From Verrucomicrobiales bacterium (GTDB lineage: Bacteria > Verrucomicrobiota > Verrucomicrobiia > Limisphaerales > J093), in NCBI GenBank assembly GCA_015075445.1, contig JABTUJ010000027.1:1-64000 (forward strand): 64,000 nucleotides of DNA, given 5' to 3'. A program made the position numbers and the translations under genes. The notes below the pieces were generated by a model. The model saw nothing but the letters and a program-made list of their open reading frames with translations. It did no database searches and had not been told where the DNA came from. Numbering within the stretch: the stretch's first letter is position 1; each line of letters begins with the position of its first letter. This document shows, piece by piece, positions 15,180 to 23,540 of the stretch.

Positions 15180-16118
15180 GCTTGAGGTGAGGGCCATCAG
15201 TACCCGCTCAACCGTGAGCGCCTCCAGACCTCCCGGCTCCCGCAAGAGGCAGAGCCGATCGCTGCGCGGGCGCCAGACTGCCTCCGACGTGTCTCCCCAC
15301 AGGAGCACCCCCGGCAAACCCAGTGCCGCCGCCAGGTGCGTGATGCCCGAGTCGTGGCCCGCAAAGACAGCGCAGCGGGCCAGACGCGCCGCCAGTTCGG
15401 CCAGCGGCCAGCTCCGCGCGATTTCCCTTCGCTCCGCCGGCCAGTACTGCGCAAGCCGGTCGAGTCGGTCCCCCTCCGCTTCTCCCCCCACCAACAGCAG
15501 GTTCCAGCGGGTGAGCACCGCCAGGCGCTCGAGCAGCCGGGCCCAGCGCGCCTCCGGCCAGTTCTTCCGCTCGCTGCCGCTGCCCGGATGCACCGCCAGC
15601 GTCGCGCGATACGTCGCCGACACCCGCGAGGAGGGCGTCGCCGTGGCGAGGTCGTTCCTGGCGGCCGCAAGGTTCAAGCGCGGGACCGGGTCAGGATCAA
15701 AGATGGCCAGTCGTTCGAGCGGTTTGAGGAAGGCCTCGGTGGCATGAACGCCGCCGTGTTCGTCGGGTCGATGCGGGCCGGCGATGAACTGGGCACTTGA
15801 GCACCGGCGCACGGACTGCTGAAACACTTCGTCCGGGTCGTAGAGATAGCTGAGGATAAGGGCGAAGCTGGCGAAGAACTGGGTCAGATCCGGCGGCAGG
15901 GGGGCCTGTGGCGCGAAGAAGCTGGCCAAGGCCCGGGCTTCGATGGGGTGGACTTCGTCGGCCAGGCCGCCCGCGGCGGCGAGTTGGGCGATGTGTGGGT
16001 AACCGAGCACCACCAGTTCGGCCTGCGGAAATTGCGTCCGCAAGGCCGACAGCACGGGCAACGTCAGGAGGAAATCGCCGATGGCGCCGCCCCGGATGAC
16101 CAGGATGCGGGATCTCAC
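15165..16118 (-). CDS. glycosyltransferase family 9 (heptosyltransferase-like)
   Basis: A 317-residue protein of the ADP-heptose:LPS heptosyltransferase superfamily (GT9, GT-B fold). It opens RILVIRGGAIGDFLLTLPVL, the family N-terminal loop, and has LAVHPGSGSERKNWPEARWA with the nucleotide-sugar binding HPGSGS...K segment, then LLVGGEAEGDRLD and FAGHDSGITHLAAALGLPGV (the conserved DSG-H motif). It likely adds a sugar in lipopolysaccharide core assembly at the inner membrane. The last residues SGVSQ and the TAG are encoded by the inverted-repeat element at 15097-15179. The start overlaps the stop of the upstream membrane-protein gene by 4 nt. Confidence 0.9.
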   Translation of the reverse strand: MRSRILVIRGGAIGDFLLTLPVLSALRTQFPQAELVVLGYPHIAQLAAAGGLADEVHPIEARALASFFAPQAPLPPDLTQFFASFALILSYLYDPDEVFQQSVRRCSSAQFIAGPHRPDEHGGVHATEAFLKPLERLAIFDPDPVPRLNLAAARNDLATATPSSRVSATYRATLAVHPGSGSERKNWPEARWARLLERLAVLTRWNLLLVGGEAEGDRLDRLAQYWPAERREIARSWPLAELAARLARCAVFAGHDSGITHLAAALGLPGVLLWGDTSEAVWRPRSDRLCLLREPGGLEALTVERVLMALTSSGVSQ

Positions 16119-16666
16119 TCCGCGGCGCGGATGGCTGTCAGGCCGATGCCGGCGACGAGCAGTCCGAAGACGAGCCGGGCGGCACAGGTCAGACGGATGC
16201 GCTGGTCATCGCGGGTCATCCAGCCGATGACATCGCGGAGGCGCCAGGGCGAGATGGAGTACCAGATGGCGGCCACGATCCAGACGTACGTCCACGTGGT
16301 CACCACGAGTCGCCAGGGTGTGTCCACCCACCGGATGGTGTTGAGGACGAAGTGCGCGGTTAGCAACACGACCACTGCCAGTCCGCGCACCGCCAGGAAA
16401 TCGCGCACGAACACGCAGGCGCCAAAGCCCACCACGGCAAAGCCGACAAACAACACCGGCTTGAAGGCGGCGAAATCGGCGATCTGATCCTGCCGCAGGT
16501 TGTACAGAAACCAGAGCGTGCCGAGCGGCATCAGGACGTAACCCCAGAGTTCGGAGCGGGGAAACCGGCGGAGGGCTTCGCCGAACCGGGCCGGCTGGAC
16601 CAGGCCATAGATCTGCGGGAGGGCGAAGCCCAGGCCAAGGAGGGTGACGAGGAGGGAAGCCTTCAT
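16115..16666 (-). CDS. polytopic membrane protein of unknown function
   Basis: A 183-residue protein with about five transmembrane helices: MKASLLVTLLGLGFALPQIY at the start, WGYVLMPLGTLWFLYNL, PVLFVGFAVVGFGACVFV, GLAVVVLLTAHFVLNTI, and a late segment AARLVFGLLVAGIGLTAIRA. I do not recognise a family. It lies between miaB and a GT9 glycosyltransferase, overlapping each by 4 nt (ATGA), so the three are one operon with coupled translation. A role in envelope assembly is a guess from the glycosyltransferase. Confidence 0.7.
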   Translation of the reverse strand: MKASLLVTLLGLGFALPQIYGLVQPARFGEALRRFPRSELWGYVLMPLGTLWFLYNLRQDQIADFAAFKPVLFVGFAVVGFGACVFVRDFLAVRGLAVVVLLTAHFVLNTIRWVDTPWRLVVTTWTYVWIVAAIWYSISPWRLRDVIGWMTRDDQRIRLTCAARLVFGLLVAGIGLTAIRAAE

Positions 16667-18021
16667 GCGGGATTGAGAATCGCCGGATCGCCGTACAACG
16701 TGGTCGCGCTCGCCCGCAGAATCTGGAGATCCAGCACCTGCCCGACATGGCGGGACGCACCTTCAAAGACCACGATCCGGTTGCAGCTCGTGCGGCCCTC
16801 GAGCCGTGCCGGGTTTTTCCGGCTGGGCCCTTCGACGAGCACTGCCAGCCGCCGGCCGATCAACCGTTCCAGATGTTCCTGGCTCACGCGATTGACCTCC
16901 TCCAGCAACCGGGCGTGCCGGGCCTCGATCTCGGCGGTGGGCAAAGCCCCCGGCAGGCTCGCTGCCGGCGTCCCCCGGCGGGGCGAATACTTGAACACAA
17001 AAGCGTTGTCGAACGCGGCCGCCCGCACCAGGTCCAGCGTGGCCGCGAAATCCGCTTCCGTCTCGCCGGGAAACCCGACGATCAAATCGGTCGTCAGGCC
17101 CATGTCCGGCCGGGCGGCCCGCAGCTTGCCGACCAGGTCCAGGTACCCGGCCCGGGTGTAGCCGCGGTGCATGAGCTTGAGGATCCGGTCGCTCCCGCTT
17201 TGGGCAGGCAAATGAGCGCTGGAGCAGAGCCGGGGGAGCCGCGTATAGGCCGCCACGAGATCGTCTCCGTACCCCTTGGGGTGGGGCGAGGTGAACCGGA
17301 TGCGCTCGATGCCCGGGACGGCATGGACGGCTTCGAGCAATTGGACGAACGGGGTCTTGCCGTCCAGCCCTGACAGCTCCCGCCGGCCATAGCTGGTGAC
17401 GATTTGCCCCAGCAGGCTGACCTCCCGCACGCCGCGCTCGGCAAGGACACGGCATTCGTCCACGACGTCCTCGATGCTGCGGCTGCGTTCTCCCCCGCGC
17501 GTCTGGGGCACGATGCAGAACGTGCAACGCTGGTTGCAGCCTTGCATGATGCTGACGTAAGCGGTCACCGGCCGGGCGGCCCCGGCAAAATCCAGCAGAT
17601 GCTCGCGAATGTGCGCCTCGCTCCCGGGTTCCTCGCCCACCTCACACACCGACGTGGACTGACCCGCCCGCAGGGCTTCAGCGAACTCGGCTGCCCGGTG
17701 CAGCTTCTGGGTTCCGAGAACCAGTCGCACCCCGGGGGTTTCGCGCAGCAACATTTCCCCGTGGCTTTGGGCCATGCACCCGAGGAATCCCAGCACCACG
17801 TTGCGCCCCCGCTTGCGCGCCTTGGCCGCCACCTGCGTCATTTTGCCCAAGGCCTTCTGCTCAGCGGCGTCGCGCACGCTGCAGGTGTTGAGCAGGACCA
17901 CGTCCGCAGCGGCCTCGTTCGGGGCCAGCGAATAGCCCCGGGCCAGAAACTGGGCCGCGACCGCTTCGGAGTCGCGCTCATTCATCTGGCAGCCATAGGT
18001 CTTGATGAAGACGGAGGGCAT
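16663..18021 (-). CDS. miaB: tRNA-2-methylthio-N6-dimethylallyladenosine synthase
   Basis: A 452-residue radical-SAM methylthiotransferase of normal length. The N-terminal MTTase domain starts VFIKTYGCQMNERDSE and has LLNTCSVRDAAEQKALGK and VLGFLGCMAQ (three cysteines of the auxiliary cluster). The radical SAM motif is GCNQRCTFCIVPQTRGGERS (C-x3-C-x2-C), followed by LLGQIVTSYG (usually LLGQNVNSY) and LPAQSGSDRILKLMHRGYTR, and a C-terminal TRAM domain (LAVLVEGPSRKNPARLEGRT). It adds a methylthio group at A37 of tRNAs reading UNN codons. First gene of an overlapping operon with a membrane protein and GT9 glycosyltransferase. Confidence 0.95.
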   Translation of the reverse strand: MPSVFIKTYGCQMNERDSEAVAAQFLARGYSLAPNEAAADVVLLNTCSVRDAAEQKALGKMTQVAAKARKRGRNVVLGFLGCMAQSHGEMLLRETPGVRLVLGTQKLHRAAEFAEALRAGQSTSVCEVGEEPGSEAHIREHLLDFAGAARPVTAYVSIMQGCNQRCTFCIVPQTRGGERSRSIEDVVDECRVLAERGVREVSLLGQIVTSYGRRELSGLDGKTPFVQLLEAVHAVPGIERIRFTSPHPKGYGDDLVAAYTRLPRLCSSAHLPAQSGSDRILKLMHRGYTRAGYLDLVGKLRAARPDMGLTTDLIVGFPGETEADFAATLDLVRAAAFDNAFVFKYSPRRGTPAASLPGALPTAEIEARHARLLEEVNRVSQEHLERLIGRRLAVLVEGPSRKNPARLEGRTSCNRIVVFEGASRHVGQVLDLQILRASATTLYGDPAILNPA

Positions 18022-18161
18022 GGTCCCAAAGACGCGTCAAGGTACGGGAACCGGGTTGGCGTTGGAAAGGCGGAAGATGGCCTCGCGAACCGCCACCCGC
18101 CCGCCCGGGACACCAGACTCAGCCAGGGGCATCCATCCCCCGCCGGGATCCGCCACCCACC

Positions 18162-18302
18162 GTAGGCGCCGACGTGAGGAGGCTGTAGGCGCCGACGTGA
18201 GGAGGCTGTAGGTGCCGACGTCAGGAGGCTGTAGGTGCCGACGTGAGGAGGCGGAGGGGCGGTGCCCGGAGGCACCAAACGCCTCTTCACGTCGGCGCCT
18301 AC
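18162..18302. repeat. REPIN-like cluster: four direct units at 23-bp spacing plus one inverted
   Basis: Units start at 18162, 18185, 18208 and 18231 on the plus strand (GTAGGYGCCGACGTSAGG core), separated by a single T, and a reverse-complement copy lies at 18281-18302. The 28 nt between the direct and inverted sets contain a further short hairpin (GGTGCC / GGCACC). It occupies most of the 383-bp gap between the divergent miaB and ridA genes; nothing else is visible in that gap. Confidence 0.85.
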
Positions 18303-18404
18303 GGTGGGATGGGAGACCTGGCTTGACCGCGCGTTCCTCAGACGGCTAGATCCCCGCGGCAACTCCGGTGCGCCAGGTTGCGCGCGGGAGTTGCGAGATC
18401 TCCT

Positions 18405-18788
18405 ATGCCGACCAAGACCATCCTTCGTCCGGCCGCCGCGGCGGCTCCCGTGGGGCCGTACAACCACGCGGTGCGCGTGGGCGACCTCCTGTTCTGTGCG
18501 GGCCAGATCCCGCTGGATCCCGCCACTGGCCAACTGGTCGCGGGCGACATTCAGGCGCAGACCGTCCGGGTGCTCGAGAACATCAAGATCCTCTTGGAGG
18601 CCGCGCAGTTGGGGTTCGCGAACGTGGTGAAGACCACGGTCTTCCTGGTGGACCTGGCGGACTTCGCGGCGATGAACGAGGTCTACGCCCGCTATTTCAC
18701 AGCGGAGTATCCGGCGCGCAGCACGATTCAAGTAGCGGCCCTGCCGCGCGGGGCGCGGGTCGAGATCGAAGTGATCGCGCACTGCTGA
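18405..18788 (+). CDS. ridA: RidA family enamine/imine deaminase
   Basis: A 127-residue protein of the YjgF/YER057c/UK114 family. It reads AAPVGPYNHAVRVGDLLFCA, GQIPLDPATGQLVAGDIQAQ, VRVLENIKILLEAAQLGFAN and ends PARSTIQVAALPRGARVEIE, with the conserved arginine (PARS) and glutamate of the active cleft. RidA hydrolyses reactive 2-aminoacrylate released by PLP enzymes such as threonine dehydratase. The ATG at 18405 matches the family N-terminus; an upstream ATG at 18378 adds nine unrelated residues. Confidence 0.93.
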   Translation: MPTKTILRPAAAAAPVGPYNHAVRVGDLLFCAGQIPLDPATGQLVAGDIQAQTVRVLENIKILLEAAQLGFANVVKTTVFLVDLADFAAMNEVYARYFTAEYPARSTIQVAALPRGARVEIEVIAHC

Positions 18789-18811
18789 GGCGACTCACCT
18801 GAGGAAACTCA

Positions 18812-18840
18812 TTGCCGGGCTGGCGGGTGGGTGCTATAGC
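18812..18840 (+). promoter_or_regulatory. predicted promoter for the Tat protein at 18863
   Basis: TTGCCG (18812-18817), 17-nt spacer, TATAGC (18835-18840), then 22 nt to the ATG at 18863. It lies just after ridA, so the downstream gene need not depend on ridA read-through. Confidence 0.5.
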
Positions 18841-18862
18841 CGCACCAACATACGCCAGCCCT

Positions 18863-19813
18863 ATGGACTCACCTCAAAGCCGTCGCTCCTTCGTCAAGGG
18901 TTCGTTACTCGCCTCCGCCACCCTGGCCCTGGGCTCCACCGCGGGCACACCGTCGAGCCAGGCCGCCACACCGCCGGCCCCTGGGCCGGCCGGGGCGTTG
19001 CCCAAGGGCCGGCTCGGGTCCCTCGATATCAGCCGGCTGCTGCTCGGGGGCAATCTGTTGACGCATTACGCGCACAGCCGTGATCTCCGGTATGTGTACA
19101 CCCTGACGCGCCACTACAACACGCGCGACAAGATTTTCGAGACGATGGCGCTGGCGGAGGCCCAGGGCATCAACGCCCTGGTGATCCACACCGCGGACGG
19201 GGTGCTCGACCTGCTGAAGGAGTATCGCCAGAAGCGCGGCGGAAAGATCCGGTGGATCATCTGTCCCACGGCGGCCATTGAACCGGGCTTGAAGGAGTTC
19301 CGCGCCCAGATCACGAGCATGGTTGCCGACGGGGTGGACGCCCTCTACATGTGGGGGGTGCGCTCCGATGCCCTGGTCCATGACGGCCGGGTAGACCTCC
19401 TGGCCGAGGCGGTCACGTTGGCGCGGTCGTTGGGCGTGCCCTGCGGCGTGGGAGCGCACAACCTGGAGGTCATCACGGCCTGCGAGGCGAAGCAGGTGCC
19501 GGCGGATTTCTATATCAAGACCCTGCACCACCAGAACTACCCGACCGCCAAGCTGAACTTCGACTCGAACTGGTGCCCGGACTGCGAGGCTGTGATCGAG
19601 ACGATGGAGGCCGTCAAGAAGCCGTGGATCGCCTTTAAGACCATGGCCGCGGGAGCCATCCCGCCGCGGAGCGCCTTCCAATACGTCCTGCAAGCCGGGG
19701 CCGACTTTGTCCTCGCCGGCATGTTCGATTTCGAGATCGCCGAGGATGTCCAGGTCTTCAAGGAAACGCTGGCCGAGAGCCGTCCGAAGCGTATCCGTCC
19801 TTGGGTGGTCTGA
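18863..19813 (+). CDS. Tat-exported TIM-barrel protein of unknown function (aldo/keto reductase-like)
   Basis: A 316-residue protein. The start MDSPQSRRSFVKGSLLASAT is a twin-arginine signal followed by an Ala/Pro linker. The mature part resembles a TIM barrel with the opening LDISRLLLGGNLLTHYAHSR, then YNTRDKIFETMALAEAQGIN, NALVIHTADGVLDLLKEY, WIICPTAAIEPGLKEF, PCGVGAHNLEVITACEAK, a DFYIKTLHHQNYP strand, and a late KPWIAFKTMAAGAIPPRSAF segment. Similar barrels occur as conserved proteins in Verrucomicrobiota and Planctomycetota; I cannot identify the reaction. The usual aldo/keto reductase tetrad is not clearly seen, so cofactor use is uncertain. Confidence 0.65.
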   Translation: MDSPQSRRSFVKGSLLASATLALGSTAGTPSSQAATPPAPGPAGALPKGRLGSLDISRLLLGGNLLTHYAHSRDLRYVYTLTRHYNTRDKIFETMALAEAQGINALVIHTADGVLDLLKEYRQKRGGKIRWIICPTAAIEPGLKEFRAQITSMVADGVDALYMWGVRSDALVHDGRVDLLAEAVTLARSLGVPCGVGAHNLEVITACEAKQVPADFYIKTLHHQNYPTAKLNFDSNWCPDCEAVIETMEAVKKPWIAFKTMAAGAIPPRSAFQYVLQAGADFVLAGMFDFEIAEDVQVFKETLAESRPKRIRPWVV

Positions 19814-19921
19814 AGGGTGTCTTGGGTGGAGTCTCACGCAGGTCCGTGGGCGGGGAGGCCGGCGCGACCCGACCTGGCAGGGGCCCGCAGGTGTTATCCC
19901 GGCATGAGACCTCGGCAGACT

Positions 19922-19993
19922 GTAGGCGCCGACGTGAGGAGGCGGAGGGGCGGTGCCCCGAGGCCCCGAACGCCTCCTCACGTCGGCGCCTAC
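19922..19993. repeat. REPIN-like element: single perfect inverted pair
   Basis: One direct unit (19922-19943) and one inverted unit (19972-19993) form a 72-nt hairpin with 22-23 bp of perfect pairing and a GC-rich centre. It is the simplest complete copy in the window. The rest of the 389-bp gap to 20203 shows nothing further that I recognise. Confidence 0.85.
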
Positions 19994-20202
19994 AGCGGGG
20001 AGGGGATTTCCCGGCGGGAACTGACGCGGGAGCGATGAATCACCTCGCGACCCTCCGTGGCATCCGAGGAATCCGCGGTCAAAGTCCGGAGCCGTGACGG
20101 ACCGCGGATGACGTGGATTTCGCGGATGGGTTGGATGGTAGAGTGCCGGCACGGGCGGGCGGTGAAAGTGGCTTGAAGCATTAACCGAAGAAAAGGTCGA
20201 CC

Positions 20203-20394
20203 ATGGCAAAGTGTCCGCACTGCAAGAAGGCTGTCACCCTCAAGGCGAAGGAGAGCCTGGCATCCGAGGTGCGCGAGCTCCGAAGAGACGTCGTGGGCAG
20301 GGTCAAGAAGGAGGTCATGTACTCCTGTCCCCACTGCGATTGTGTTCTGGGCTTCGCCTTCTTCCTTGGAGGCGTGTTGACGGGGCGACCATGA
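20203..20394 (+). CDS. zinc-ribbon miniprotein
   Basis: A 63-residue protein with two CxxC knuckles: MAKCPHCKKAVTLKAKESL at the start and VMYSCPHCDCVLGFAFFLGG at the end, joined by a charged helix (EVRELRRDVVGRVKKE). The four cysteines in CPHC pairs suggest a single structural zinc site. The C-terminus after the second knuckle is hydrophobic and could touch a membrane. No close family comes to mind. It stands alone on its strand between repeat-rich gaps, with a purine-rich segment (CCGAAGAAAAGG) upstream serving as a plausible ribosome binding site. Confidence 0.65.
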   Translation: MAKCPHCKKAVTLKAKESLASEVRELRRDVVGRVKKEVMYSCPHCDCVLGFAFFLGGVLTGRP

Positions 20395-20602
20395 GGTAGG
20401 TCTAGCCACGGGACGAGGTGGCGGCCGATGCGTTGACGTTCCTGCTGGTGGCGGAGGCACAACAGGGGATGGTCGGACACGTTGTGGTGTCGCCGGTGAC
20501 GGTCGCTCACTCGAGCGGCGAGTGGTTTGGGCTGGGGCCTATTTCGGTGCTGCCGTCGGTTTTCGCTGGCGTGAACGGTCGGGCTCTTCTATGCCTGGGC
20601 CC

Positions 20603-21424
20603 ATGAAAACCCGCTCTCTCACCTCAGCTTCGGGCTCCGCCCGTGACCAAGTCGCCCGGAGTTCGGGACTGCCGGCCTTCACGCTCATCGAATTGCTGGT
20701 GGTGATTGCGATCATCGCGATCCTCGCCGGGATGCTGTTGCCTGCGCTGGCGAAAGCGAAGGCCAAGGGCCAGCAGACGGTCTGTCTTGGCAACCTGAAG
20801 CAGTTGCAGCTCTGCTGGATCATGTATGCCGGCGATCACCTCGAGAACCTCGTCCCCAACGACCCGAATGTCGGGCCTGGGTCGAGGTCGTGGATCCTGG
20901 GTTACATGCAGGACAACCATCTGGATTCAACCAACGCCTCGCTGATCGCGAAGGGAACGCTCTTTCGCTACAACGACGCCACCGCCATTTACCGGTGTCC
21001 GGCCGACCTGGGGCGCTCGACGCTCGGCGGCAAGAAGCTGCTCCGGGTGCGGTCGTACGCGATGAACTGTTACATGAACGGGGAGGACGTCGGGCTCACC
21101 CACGGCGGGTATCGCGGCTACCAGGTGAACCGGAAGACGGCCGACATCACGCGGCCCGGGCCGTCGAGTGCGTTCGTCCTCCTGGACGAGCACCAGAACA
21201 GCATCGACGACGGCCATTTCGGCTTCAATCCCGAGGGGGACCGTTGGATGAATCTGCCGGCGATGTGGCACAACAACGGCTGCAACTTCTCCTTCGCCGA
21301 TGGCCACGCCGAGGCCCTCAAGTGGCGCGACCCACGGACGCTCGCCCTGAAGGTCATCAACAGCGTCTCGACTCCGAACAACGCGGACCTGCGGCGGTTG
21401 CAGGCGATTCTCGCGACGAAATAG
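20603..21424 (+). CDS. type II secretion / type IV pilin-like pseudopilin with DUF1559-like C-terminus
   Basis: A 273-residue protein. The N-terminal prepilin signature is PAFTLIELLVVIAIIAILAG (cleavage before F, glutamate at +5), followed by MLLPALAKAKAKGQQTVCLG and NLKQLQLCWIMYAGDH. The C-terminal part has MWHNNGCNFSFADGHAEALK, the FADGH signature of the large pseudopilin-like paralogues common in Verrucomicrobiota and Planctomycetota. After prepilin peptidase cleavage it would insert in the inner membrane as a pseudopilus subunit or minor pilin. No secretion machinery genes lie nearby. The ATG at 20603 gives a 25-residue leader; one at 20591 is also possible. Confidence 0.85.
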   Translation: MKTRSLTSASGSARDQVARSSGLPAFTLIELLVVIAIIAILAGMLLPALAKAKAKGQQTVCLGNLKQLQLCWIMYAGDHLENLVPNDPNVGPGSRSWILGYMQDNHLDSTNASLIAKGTLFRYNDATAIYRCPADLGRSTLGGKKLLRVRSYAMNCYMNGEDVGLTHGGYRGYQVNRKTADITRPGPSSAFVLLDEHQNSIDDGHFGFNPEGDRWMNLPAMWHNNGCNFSFADGHAEALKWRDPRTLALKVINSVSTPNNADLRRLQAILATK

Positions 21425-21429
21425 CGTTC

Positions 21430-21789
21430 GGAAGCTCGAAGCTCAAAGCTCAAAGCTCAAAGCTCGCGAAGCTCCAAGCTCGCGGCCCATCGGAAGCTCA
21501 AAGCTCAAAGCTCAAAGCTCTGGCGAAGCTCCAGGCTCCCAAGGCTCCATCGGAGGCTCAAAGCTCAAAGCTCAAAGCTCAAGGGAAGCTCCAAGGCTCC
21601 AAGGCTCCATCGGAAGCTCAAAGCTCAAAGCTCAAAGCTCAAGGGAAGCTCCAAGGCTCCAAGGCTCCATCGGAAGCTCAAAGCTCAAAGCTCAAAGCTC
21701 GGGAAGCTCCAAGGCTCCAGCTCCATCGGAAGCTCAAAGCTCAAAGCTCAAAGCTCAAGGGAAGCTCCGAGGCTCCAAGGCTCCAAGGC
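21430..21789. repeat. 60-bp tandem array built of AAGCTCA heptamers
   Basis: Six tandem copies with a period of about 60 bp, each made of CATCGGAAG followed by three to four CAAAGCT heptamers and then GGGAAGCTCCAAGGCTCC. The copies at 21541-21600 and 21601-21660 differ at one base. The array starts six bases after the pseudopilin stop and is dense in AGCT palindromes. It is open in one frame (Ser/Lys/Ala-rich) but has no start, no family match and no RBS, so I consider it non-coding. Confidence 0.9.
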
Positions 21790-21940
21790 TGCAGGGCGCC
21801 TGCGGCTTCCAGAGATCGTTGCCTGGTCCGCTCCGCTCTCCTCCGTGCGCTGCTAGCGGAACGTAGCGGGCGCCCAGCCAGACGAGGTGGCAGGTGAACC
21901 TGCGGCTGGCGGTGTTCGGACCTTGCTGTCCACCCAGTCG

Positions 21941-23056
21941 CTAGGAATAGCCCAGGTCGGCGCTCCAGTGCGCATCGTGCTGATAACTCACCCCGGCGCT
22001 GGCGGTGTAGATCCAGTCGTCCCGCTCCACCGGTGCGAGCCACTCGCCGATGTAGAGCCGGAACCCGGCGTTGGCAGCCCACTGGGCGTTGAACCGATGG
22101 CGGCCGTGAAGTCGTAGGTGATGTCGTCGTAAACTGAGGAACTCGCAAACGCGGGCTGGGTATTCTGTCTCCAGGTCAGGACCATCTGTCCTGGCGGTGG
22201 GCAGCAGGGTGATCACCCCGTCGACCCACAGCGGGTGTAGTTGGGATCGAAACCGGGGCGTACCGTGGATGGTGTGATGATGTCCGCCGATGGCGAAGTT
22301 CGCCTTCAGCCATTTCCAGGGCTGGCCTTCGATGCCGACGATGGGGCGGTGGTACCGGAGTCGTAATGATAGGGGAGTCGAGGAGGTGCCCCTGGACCCT
22401 CAAAGCCGAAGCGGTAACCGGCATAAACACGCGTCTGGCCCCAGCTTCGGCCAGTCGCCGCCCAGGTTCAGCTCGCGTCGGTCGATGTAGTTCTCGTAGC
22501 CAGGGTCGGGACGCTGCTGGGTCTGGAAGTCATGCCAGTAACCGGACGCGACGGGCGGAAGAACCAGGAGTCGAGGTCCCAGGTCAGGCTGGCCTTGCCG
22601 CGATAGACGAGCTGTTGGCGGCGATCGCGAATGGGGATGCTGCCGATGGCCGGCGGGCCGCCGGGCGCGCCGAAGTACAGGTTGTCCTCACTGCCCTGGA
22701 CGTAGGTGAGCGAGTTGCCGAACTGCCAGGGCAGGGTCGCGAGCTTGCCGCCCAGGTTGAGCAGGCTCCGATGGGCGATGTGATCCTCGGACGGTTCGGC
22801 GTGATACCAGACGAACTCGGGGGCGTAGCTCAAGGCGGCGTTGAACCCGGACGACGCGCGGTAATCGAGTCCGGCCCGCGGCGTGACGGAGGTGACGAAC
22901 GAGTCCTGAAAGGGCTGGACGGCCTGCGGCACCTTGGTGAGGTCCGGTTCCTCGTCCTGCAGGTACACGTTGCTGTCGTACGTCTCTTTCACCGCCAGGT
23001 CGGCCTTGAACGTGAGGTTCGTCGAGGCGCACAGCGTGGCGGGGAGCAGAGCGAAG
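21941..23056 (-). pseudogene. outer-membrane beta-barrel protein gene with multiple frame breaks
   Basis: The 5' part (from about 23056) reads NLTFKADLAVKETYDSNVYL, VTPRAGLDYRASSGFNAALS and SLTWDLDSWFF, alternating strands typical of beta-barrel outer-membrane proteins. The frame breaks near 22560, fragments of the same pattern continue in other frames, and the last frame ends LYIGEWLAPVERDDWIYTAS...GVSYQHDAHWSADLGYS with a stop at 21941. At least two shifts are needed to join them. Upstream the frame runs into a heptanucleotide array, so the normal signal peptide and start are missing; only HFALLPATLCAS resembles one. Either a decayed gene or a run of sequencing errors. Confidence 0.6.
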
Positions 23057-23217
23057 TGAAGTCCGAAGGATGAAAGTCGAAGTCCGAAGGGCGAATGTTG
23101 AAGTCCGAAGTTCGAATGTCGAAGTCCGAAGTTCGAGAGTCGAAGTCCGAAGTTCGAGAGTCGAAGTTCGAAGGGCGAATGTCGAAGTCCGAAGTTTGAG
23201 AGTCGAAGTCCGAAGGG
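23057..23217. repeat. heptanucleotide array, 23 units in perfect phase
   Basis: 161 bp resolve into 23 consecutive 7-mers of the form CGAANNN (mostly CGAAGTC, CGAAGTT, CGAATGT, CGAGAGT) with no phase change. Triplets of units make a 21-bp higher period. It abuts the broken outer-membrane gene and is translated in frame with its 5' end. Confidence 0.9.
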
Positions 23218-23239
23218 GCAATGGCGAGGTGGGCTTTGG

Positions 23240-23378
23240 ACCTCGACTTCGCCCTTCGACATTCGCCCTTCCGGACTTTGCCCTCCCGACTTCGCCCTTC
23301 GACATTCGCCCTTCGGACTTTGCCCTCCGACTTCGCCCTCGACATTCGCCCTTCGGACTTCGCCCTCCCGCCTTCGGC
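23240..23378. repeat. inverted heptanucleotide array (TTCGNNN units), imperfect
   Basis: The complementary form TTCGCCC, TTCGACA, TTCGGAC dominates, with occasional 6- or 8-bp units. Because it is inverted relative to the array at 23057, RNA from this region could fold into long imperfect hairpins. Confidence 0.8.
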
Positions 23379-23540
23379 CTGTTGCCTGCGCGCTTCGGGT
23401 ATCGGGCTCTCACGATGGGCTGCTTGACTGCGAGTTTTCACAAGCTGGGTTGGGGAGGCTGGGGTGCAGTTCAGGGCTGGAAGTGCTTTCCGGGGCTTGC
23501 GTTGCCTGGTTCGCTGCTTGCCGCTCACCCGCCACGTGGT

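Noticed and set aside
18162..18302. Possible CRISPR array (four near-identical 22-bp units)
   Set aside because: The units are separated by a single base, there are no spacers, and no cas genes are present.
21430..21789. Possible CRISPR or iteron-type origin in the tandem array
   Set aside because: The whole 60-bp unit repeats with no unique spacers, and no replication initiator gene is nearby.
20890..21897. Frame translating the 60-bp tandem array into a Ser/Lys/Ala repeat protein
   Set aside because: It starts inside the pseudopilin gene in another frame, has no RBS and depends on the repeat sequence; no family match.
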